Positions 14,461 to 18,041 of a stretch of 18,041 nucleotides of DNA are shown here, piece by piece (the stretch's first letter is position 1; every line of letters begins with the position of its first letter). The stretch is from positions 1 to 18,041 of the forward strand of contig JAFTUB010000117.1 of the NCBI GenBank assembly GCA_017466495.1, given 5' to 3'. The position numbers and the translations under genes are program-made. Below the pieces are notes generated by a model. The model made no database searches. It was given only the letters and a program-made list of their open reading frames with translations, and was not told where the DNA came from. This DNA is from Clostridia bacterium. Its GTDB lineage: Bacteria > Bacillota > Clostridia > Oscillospirales > CAG-272.

Positions 14461-14851
14461 AGAACTGGCTTGCGCGACGTGCGGCTTTGAGACCGTACTT
14501 CTTTCTTTCCTTCATACGAGGGTCGCGAGTCAGGAAGCCTGCAGCCTTGAGGGCGGGACGATAGTTCTCGTCAGCCTGGCAGAGGGCGCGAGCGAGGCCG
14601 TGGCGGATTGCGCCGGCCTGGCCGGAGAGACCGCCGCCGCAAACGGTAGCGATGATGTCAAACTTGCCGGTGGTGCCGGTGGCGCCGAAGGGCTGGTTGA
14701 CGATGAGCTTCAGGGTCTCGAGACCGAAGTAGGTGTCGATGTCCTGGCCGTTAATGGTGATAGCGCCGGTACCGGGAACGATACGAACGCGTGCAACCGA
14801 CTTCTTTCTTCTGCCGGTGCCGTAGAAATAGGGCTTAGCACTTGTATACAT
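14450..14851 (-). CDS. rpsI: 30S ribosomal protein S9
   Basis: The 133-residue protein has the S9 hallmarks: GTGRRKKSVARVRIVPGTG near the N-terminus, INGQDIDTYF, GGGLSGQAGAIRHGLARAL in the middle, LTRDPRMKERKKYGLKAARR and the characteristic C-terminal QFSKR tail that reaches toward the P-site tRNA. It is the second gene of the rplM-rpsI operon, 25 bases after rplM, with AAAGGATGG before its ATG. The length is normal. Its 3' end is duplicated about 0.9 kb downstream, and the present terminator differs from the presumed ancestral one; the protein sequence itself seems unaffected. Confidence 0.97.
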   Translation of the reverse strand: MYTSAKPYFYGTGRRKKSVARVRIVPGTGAITINGQDIDTYFGLETLKLIVNQPFGATGTTGKFDIIATVCGGGLSGQAGAIRHGLARALCQADENYRPALKAAGFLTRDPRMKERKKYGLKAARRASQFSKR

Positions 14852-14876
14852 CAGTTATACCATCCTTTCGTTATTC

Positions 14877-15308
14877 TCAAGCAAAGTCATAGGGCACGGG
14901 CTGCTGTGCCTGATGCTTGTGCTCGGCACCTGCGTAAACCTTCAGACGGGTCACGGAAGTGCGGCCGATCGAGTTGTGGGGGAGCATACCCTTAACAGCA
15001 AGCTCCATAGCCAGCTCGGGGCGGGTAGCCATCAGGGTCTTGTACTGAACTTCCTTGAGACCGCTGATGTAGCCGGAATGACGACGGTAGTATTTCTGGG
15101 TCAGCTTCTTACCGGTGAGGACAGCGTCCTTAGCGTTGATGATGATGACGAACTCACCGCAGTCAACGTGGGGCGTGAACTCGGGGCGATGCTTACCTCT
15201 GAGAATGGTAGCGGCGGCTGCTGCGGTCTTACCGAGGGGCTTGCCTGCAGCATCCAGAACGTACCACTTGCGCTCAATGGTTTCTTTTTTAGCCATGAAA
15301 GTGGACAT
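14877..15308 (-). CDS. rplM: 50S ribosomal protein L13
   Basis: The 143-residue protein has the family landmarks ERKWYVLDAAGKPLGKTAAAAATILRG split across its N-terminus, HVDCGEFVIIINA, KKLTQKYYRRHSGY and KGMLPHNSIGR, then LKVYAGAEHKHQAQQP. The ATG at 15308 (MSTFMAKKE) has GGAGG 9 bases upstream. The further in-frame ATG at 15374 lies within the promoter spacer and is rejected. It heads the conserved rplM-rpsI operon. The 5' leader is only about 40 bases, too short for the autoregulatory L13 leader known in Bacillales. Confidence 0.97.
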   Translation of the reverse strand: MSTFMAKKETIERKWYVLDAAGKPLGKTAAAAATILRGKHRPEFTPHVDCGEFVIIINAKDAVLTGKKLTQKYYRRHSGYISGLKEVQYKTLMATRPELAMELAVKGMLPHNSIGRTSVTRLKVYAGAEHKHQAQQPVPYDFA

Positions 15309-15355
15309 TGCGAATTTCCTCCATAAAAATATAGTGATAATTTTCAACGTGACAT

Positions 15356-15384
15356 AGTATAACACAACTGCCATAGCTTGTCAA
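15356..15384 (-). promoter_or_regulatory. Sigma-A promoter of the rplM-rpsI operon
   Basis: On the minus strand TTGACA (15379-15384) and TATACT (15356-15361) are separated by 17 bases, with an A/T-rich tract directly upstream (15388-15404) resembling an UP element. This suits a strong ribosomal-protein promoter. Confidence 0.9.
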
Positions 15385-15502
15385 GCCTTTTTTGAAAAAA
15401 ATCCGAATATTTTGATTTAGCACGGCGAATCCTCGCAAATCCTTCGATTTTCGCCCCAAATTGGGCCGATATCTCGCGCATGAGATACATTTTTGCACCG
15501 AA

Positions 15503-15532
15503 AGAGCACCGCATCGGCCGGTGCGGTGCTCT
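15503..15532. terminator. Hairpin after the coiled-coil zinc-ribbon gene
   Basis: AGAGCACCGCA (15503-15513) pairs perfectly with TGCGGTGCTCT (15522-15532), 11 bp with an 8-base loop. It stands 12 bases after the minus-strand stop at 15544. The following minus-strand sequence (TTTCGGTGC) is not a clean T-run. Confidence 0.6.
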
Positions 15533-15543
15533 GCCTGAGGGGA

Positions 15544-15921
15544 TTATTCCTCGGATTTTGCCGTTTCCTGCTTCTGACCGCAGCCGGGGCAGAAATACAT
15601 ATTCTCCTCCAGGCGTGTGCCGCAGTTGGCACAGTAGACGGCGTTTTCCTCTTTTGCAGCGGCTGCGCTGAGGCGGCGCACCTTCTCCTGCTGGCGAGTG
15701 ATGCGTGCGATCAATTCGCTGACCTCCGCCGCATGGTCGTGGCTGTAGTGCAGCTGGTCATAGGTGATCCGGCCGAGCTTTTCGTAGAGCTCGGTCAGCT
15801 CGCCCTTTGCCCGATGCAGTTTATACCTGAGCTTCACGGAATCGCTCAGTTCCCCCGCCTTGACAGCTGCTTTGTTGGCGGTGCGGCCCATATTTTCCCG
15901 GAATTTTTCCCAGTTTGCCAT
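15544..15921 (-). CDS. Coiled-coil protein with C-terminal zinc ribbon
   Basis: The 125-residue protein starts at ATG 15921 with ACGGAGGAA upstream; longer in-frame starts would run into the promoter. Residues 1-90 are helical and charged, with heptad-like stretches (ELTELYEKLGRIT, EVSELIARITRQQEKVRRL), suggesting a coiled coil. The last third is a zinc ribbon with CANC (97-100) and CPGC (111-114). There is no signal peptide or membrane helix. Such short zinc-ribbon proteins are common in Firmicutes and lack an established function; oligomeric binding to nucleic acid or a partner is a guess. The gene is divergent from spoVAC and has a near-perfect promoter. Confidence 0.82.
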   Translation of the reverse strand: MANWEKFRENMGRTANKAAVKAGELSDSVKLRYKLHRAKGELTELYEKLGRITYDQLHYSHDHAAEVSELIARITRQQEKVRRLSAAAAKEENAVYCANCGTRLEENMYFCPGCGQKQETAKSEE

Positions 15922-15964
15922 GTTCGGTTCCTCCGTTCCTGTATTCAGATCGTTTCTATCCTTT

Positions 15965-15993
15965 ATTATAGCGCATATTTTCCGAAATGTCAA
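15965..15993 (-). promoter_or_regulatory. Consensus sigma-A promoter of the coiled-coil zinc-ribbon gene
   Basis: On the minus strand TTGACA (15988-15993), 17 bases and TATAAT (15965-15970) make a perfect consensus match, 43 bases before the ATG. Confidence 0.9.
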
Positions 15994-16076
15994 AGGCAGG
16001 CGGGAATATTTACGTTTCGGCCACATATTTTCGCGTCTCGGAGGACAAATAATGCTGTACCCGAAAGGAGGAAGCC

Positions 16077-16520
16077 ATGAACATCAACAGAACAACCTAT
16101 GCGAAATACGCCGAGGCGCGGGCAAAGAAATCTCCCTGTCTCAAGAACTGCCTTTGGGCTTTCTTTGTGGGGGGCGGCATCTGCTGCGGCGCACAGGGGC
16201 TGACTACCCTTTATCAATGGCTGGGGATGCCCAAGGAGGATGCGGGCACCCTGACGGCAGTGACGCTGATCTTTCTCGCGGCTCTGCTCACGGGGCTTGG
16301 CTGGTTTGACCGCATTGCCAAGCACGCGGGAGCGGGAACACTGGTGCCCATCACCGGCTTTGCCAACGCGGTGGTCTCCCCCGCTATCGACACCAAGGCC
16401 GAGGGATTCATCCTGGGTGTCGGCGCGAAGATATTCACCGTCGCCGGGCCCGTCCTGCTCTACGGCACCCTGGCCGGGGCAGTGTACGGGGTGATTTATT
16501 GGATAACGACGTTGTTTTAA
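16077..16520 (+). CDS. spoVAC: Stage V sporulation protein AC
   Basis: The 147-residue protein starts at ATG 16077 after AAAGGAGGAAG. It has the SpoVAC pattern: a basic N-terminus (SPCLKNC), then hydrophobic helices starting FFVGGGICC, LTAVTLIFLAALLTGLGWFD, and the conserved AGAG...VPITGFANAVVSPAI loop followed by EGFILGVGAKIFTVAGP. SpoVAC is an inner forespore-membrane channel protein that takes part in moving Ca-dipicolinate into and out of spores, normally with SpoVAD and SpoVAE. Here no spoVAD or spoVAE follows; instead AT-rich unrelated genes and two fragments of spoVAC's own 3' end follow. The gene itself is complete and has host-like GC content to its last codon. Confidence 0.93.
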   Translation: MNINRTTYAKYAEARAKKSPCLKNCLWAFFVGGGICCGAQGLTTLYQWLGMPKEDAGTLTAVTLIFLAALLTGLGWFDRIAKHAGAGTLVPITGFANAVVSPAIDTKAEGFILGVGAKIFTVAGPVLLYGTLAGAVYGVIYWITTLF

Positions 16521-16555
16521 CAAAAAGGCATCCACAATACAGATTATTCGATCGT

Positions 16556-16590
16556 AACCTGCAACAATAGTTGCAGGTTTTTCTTTTTTA
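16556..16590 (+). terminator. Intrinsic terminator downstream of spoVAC
   Basis: AACCTGCAAC (16556-16565) pairs with GTTGCAGGTT (16570-16579), loop AATA, followed by a T-rich run. It differs from the terminators after the two spoVAC fragments and probably belongs to the inserted DNA. Confidence 0.88.
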
Positions 16591-16608
16591 TGATACAATT
16601 ATTATAAT
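16571..16608 (+). promoter_or_regulatory. Possible promoter of the first spoVAC-array gene
   Basis: TTGCAG (16571-16576), 17 bases and TACAAT (16594-16599) fit a promoter, although the -35 is inside the terminator stem. TATAAT (16603-16608) is an alternative -10 lacking a good -35. The gene's ATG is 20-30 bases further on. Confidence 0.45.
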
Positions 16609-16627
16609 CGTATTGGAGGAAAACATT

Positions 16628-16831
16628 ATGAAAAGCGGAAAAACAGCGTGGTATTTGGATGAAGATGTTCTATTAGAAGGTACTATTAAAAAGAATCGAT
16701 TTTACCCTAATACAAAATCGTGTGGCTTTTATGCACAGGAATATACTTCAGAAATGATAGATAAAGAAATATTTTTCGATTTGGAAAAAGCCATTTCTGT
16801 TTGTGGTGATATTCCTATTATTAAAAACTGA
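16628..16831 (+). CDS. Small AT-rich gene of unknown function, first cargo of the spoVAC array
   Basis: The 67-residue protein starts at ATG 16628 with TTGGAGGA 8 bases upstream. It is predicted to be soluble, with mixed polar and aromatic residues (KTAWYLDEDVLLEGTIKKNR, FYAQEYTSEMIDKEIFFD) and no signal peptide, membrane helix or cysteine motif. I do not recognise a family. Codon and base use are far more AT-rich than spoVAC, suggesting a foreign origin. Its TGA (16829-16831) shares its last base with the ATG that opens the spoVAC-derived fragment (TGATG), so the fragment begins exactly where the gene ends. Confidence 0.7.
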   Translation: MKSGKTAWYLDEDVLLEGTIKKNRFYPNTKSCGFYAQEYTSEMIDKEIFFDLEKAISVCGDIPIIKN

Positions 16832-16974
16832 TGTGTCCTATATTGACAGCAACAGAGGGGTTTATTCTCGGTGTTGGCGCACAGATGTTTACAATAGCAG
16901 GACCAGTTATAGCCTACGGCATCTCCGCAGGGGTTGTGTATGGGATTATTTACTGGATAACTACCTTGTTCTAA
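16832..16974 (+). pseudogene. 3' fragment of spoVAC, copy 1
   Basis: From 16834 the frame reads CPILTATEGFILGVGAQMF and continues to YWITTLF-TAA (16972-16974), the same C-terminal 46-residue region as SpoVAC, but from a more AT-rich allele. The first two thirds of the gene are absent. The first 20 bases (16832-16851, TGTGTCCTATATTGACAGCA) are identical to the start of copy 2. By one or two small indels they also align with GTG-GTC-TCC...ATC-GAC in the intact gene. An ATG at 16831 would give a 47-residue open frame without its own clear ribosome binding site. It is best read as a displaced gene tail; a translated mini-gene is not excluded. Confidence 0.85.
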
Positions 16975-16979
16975 AGCAA

Positions 16980-17006
16980 AAGGCTTGACCGGATCGGTCA
17001 AGCCTT
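16980..17006. terminator. Terminator after spoVAC fragment 1, shared with the convergent gene
   Basis: A 12-bp stem, AAGGCTTGACCG (16980-16991) with CGGTCAAGCCTT (16995-17006), loop GAT. On the minus strand TTGCTTT follows. The last codons and TGA of the convergent 161-aa gene are part of the stem. The stem matches that at 17699-17724. Confidence 0.8.
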
Positions 17007-17483
17007 AAATATCTTTTTGAAAAACCCTATTATTTTGCTGGTTGGTTTGAATTGTGTGGGAGCAGGAAAGGGCTTATCCAATACCCACGGCAACTCAAAA
17101 ACATTAATTATTGAAATGGTAAAATATTCTCCCGTCTGCTCATTTGGTGATGCAAATCCGTTGGTAATGACAAGATTAAAAAACAAATTATCTTGAATAT
17201 CAATTTCATACTGTCCTATAGTAACAACTTTACCACACACAGTATAGTCAATTCCAATATATTGAATAGTGTTGTCTAATTCAACACTCATACATTCGTC
17301 GGGCTTCGTTATATCCACGCCAAAGTCAGCAAGAAAAGACTCGAGTTTGGGGAACTTGCCTTTGATTTGAGCATAGAAATTCTCGCAGCTTTCGCACTCG
17401 CAAAGCGAATGTGTTTTATAATATTCTATTGTTTTCACAACATCAACTTCAAATATATATTCATCTTTTTGAATTGTGGTCAT
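16998..17483 (-). CDS. AT-rich gene of unknown function, second cargo of the spoVAC array
   Basis: The 161-residue protein starts at ATG 17483, with GTGAGG upstream. It is soluble, with no signal peptide or membrane helix. Visible features are an N-terminal TIEYYKTHSLCECESCENFY region with three closely spaced cysteines in CECESC (a possible metal or disulfide site), KFPKLESFLADFGVDITKPDE, and a basic C-terminal tail (KIIGFFKKIFKA). The last two codons and the stop overlap the terminator stem. I do not know its function; the acidic, small, single-gene character resembles cargo proteins such as immunity proteins, but no toxin partner is visible. It runs convergent to the spoVAC fragments before and after... 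specifically toward fragment 1 and away from fragment 2. Confidence 0.78.
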   Translation of the reverse strand: MTTIQKDEYIFEVDVVKTIEYYKTHSLCECESCENFYAQIKGKFPKLESFLADFGVDITKPDECMSVELDNTIQYIGIDYTVCGKVVTIGQYEIDIQDNLFFNLVITNGFASPNEQTGEYFTISIINVFELPWVLDKPFPAPTQFKPTSKIIGFFKKIFKA

Positions 17484-17504
17484 ACTGATACCTCACTTTA
17501 TTTT

Positions 17505-17533
17505 ATTATACCATACCGCTGATTTAATGTAAA
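17505..17533 (-). promoter_or_regulatory. Promoter of the 161-aa cargo gene
   Basis: On the minus strand TTTACA (17528-17533), 17 bases and TATAAT (17505-17510). It lies 17 bases from the start of spoVAC fragment 2, so the fragment begins just outside the promoter. Confidence 0.78.
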
Positions 17534-17550
17534 TATTTTTACGAAATCAC

Positions 17551-17693
17551 TGTGTCCTATATTGACAGCAGCAGAGGGATATATTTTAGGCGTAGGTGCC
17601 AAAATATTCACCATAGCAGGTCCTGTGATTATGTACGGTACAGTGGCGAGTGTGGTTTATGGATTAATTTATTGGATAACTACCTTATTTTAA
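17551..17693 (+). pseudogene. 3' fragment of spoVAC, copy 2
   Basis: From 17553 the frame reads CPILTAAEGYILGVGAKIF and continues to YWITTLF-TAA (17691-17693). It has exactly the same length as copy 1 (143 bases) and opens with the same 20 bases, then diverges at many, mostly synonymous, positions. There is no ATG; the codon before is CTG. Preserved reading frame with mostly silent changes shows that both tails derive from functional spoVAC alleles rather than from a recent duplication of one fragment. Confidence 0.85.
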
Positions 17694-17698
17694 CAAAT

Positions 17699-17727
17699 AA
17701 GGCTTGACCAAACGGTCAAGCCTTTTT
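17699..17727. terminator. Terminator after spoVAC fragment 2
   Basis: AAGGCTTGACC (17699-17709) pairs with GGTCAAGCCTT (17714-17724), loop AAAC, followed by a T-run on the plus strand. The stem arms match those after fragment 1. It also serves the convergent gene that ends at 17734. Confidence 0.88.
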
Positions 17728-17733
17728 ATGGGA

Positions 17734-18041
17734 TTAATCGTATTTTGAAATGATATAGTCAGGTCGAGCCGCCTCATCGTTTTGGCTCCAAATTTCGTTG
17801 TTGCAAACATAGCAAACCACGCCAATATCTGCTGATTGAATCCAAATGTTATAGGTGTCTTTTTCCCAACATATTCCCCAAAAATCAGAGGAGCGAGCAG
17901 GAGCAAAAGAATATACCGGTTCATCTTTGTTGTTGTATATCACAACATTTATAAAAGAGATGCCGTCTGTTTCTTTTGTGTTTTGGATAGCATAATATTT
18001 TTGGTCATAACTATATGTTTTTTCGGCGGTGAAACTGCCCC
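17734..18041 (-). CDS. AT-rich gene of unknown function, third cargo of the spoVAC array (5' end outside window)
   Basis: An open frame of 102 codons enters from the window edge and ends in TAA at 17734-17736; its start is not in the window. The visible sequence has YSYDQKYYAIQN, ISFINVVIYNN, the aromatic FWGICWEKDTYNIWIQSADI and closes ARPDYIISKYD. The strand-like pattern and aromatic residues suggest a beta-rich domain; no membrane helix is present. I do not recognise a named family. It stands seven bases past the terminator of spoVAC fragment 2, in the same relation as the 161-aa gene to fragment 1. A third fragment may lie beyond the window. Confidence 0.7.
   Translation of the reverse strand, partial: GSFTAEKTYSYDQKYYAIQNTKETDGISFINVVIYNNKDEPVYSFAPARSSDFWGICWEKDTYNIWIQSADIGVVCYVCNNEIWSQNDEAARPDYIISKYD

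Noticed and set aside
15309..15361. L13-type autoregulatory leader upstream of rplM
   Set aside because: The leader between the promoter and ATG is only about 40 bases and shows no suitable fold.
16004..16030. GAATA...CATATTT upstream of spoVAC as a sigma-G forespore promoter
   Set aside because: The spacing is about 15 bases, shorter than the 17-18 expected, and the -10 lacks the CATnnTA match.
1..18041. CRISPR array, rRNA or complete tRNA, transposase, integrase
   Set aside because: No regularly spaced repeats, no tRNA cloverleaf and no transposase or recombinase motif was seen on either strand.

Overview
The window looks like part of a spore-forming, low-G+C-phylum (Clostridia, probably Oscillospirales-like) chromosome with a fairly GC-rich backbone. 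This rests on the spoVAC gene, the dxs/MEP pathway, BlaI-M56 and LytTR-DUF3021 regulatory pairs, strong AGGAGG ribosome binding sites and textbook sigma-A promoters (TTGACA/17 bp/TATAAT). The taxonomic call is inference; the gene content is read directly.

Layout. (1) 1-1389, minus: two tandem paralogous Cro/CI-type HTH regulators with C-terminal membrane helices; the first runs off the window. (2) 1495-3384, minus: dxs. (3) 3592-6215, plus: a two-gene operon of paralogous CNNM/CorC-type CBS membrane proteins with a 4-bp overlap, divergent from dxs and closed by a bidirectional terminator. (4) 6265-11189, minus: a BlaI-type repressor followed by a very large (about 1511 aa) M56 membrane metalloprotease carrying a degenerate M23 domain, three internal repeats and a C-terminal region of unknown function. 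Two BlaI-like dyads sit on the promoter. (5) 11389-12260, plus: a LytTR regulator overlapping a DUF3021 membrane protein. (6) 12375-12638, plus: a small membrane zinc-ribbon protein, convergent with (7) a CPBP intramembrane protease (12681-13382, minus). (8) 13541-14460: an AT-rich one-gene insert flanked by a 29-bp direct repeat that is the 3' end of rpsI. (9) 14450-15308, minus: rplM-rpsI. (10) 15544-15921, minus: a coiled-coil/zinc-ribbon protein, divergent from spoVAC (16077-16520, plus). (11) 16521-18041: an array of AT-rich small genes of unknown function, separated by two near-equal 3' fragments of spoVAC, each followed by a near-identical terminator.

The most interesting part is 13.5-18.0 kb. 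Two ordinary housekeeping/sporulation genes (rpsI and spoVAC), about 2 kb apart, each have duplicated 3' ends next to short AT-rich cargo genes. At rpsI this has the form of a classic integration site. At spoVAC the displaced gene tails plus terminator recur with each small cargo gene, and the two tails share an exactly conserved 20-bp start although the rest of the tails has diverged. No recombinase is encoded in the window, so these would be non-autonomous cassettes or remnants; the mechanism is inference. The other notable item is the BlaI-M56 receptor with its unusually large sensor region.
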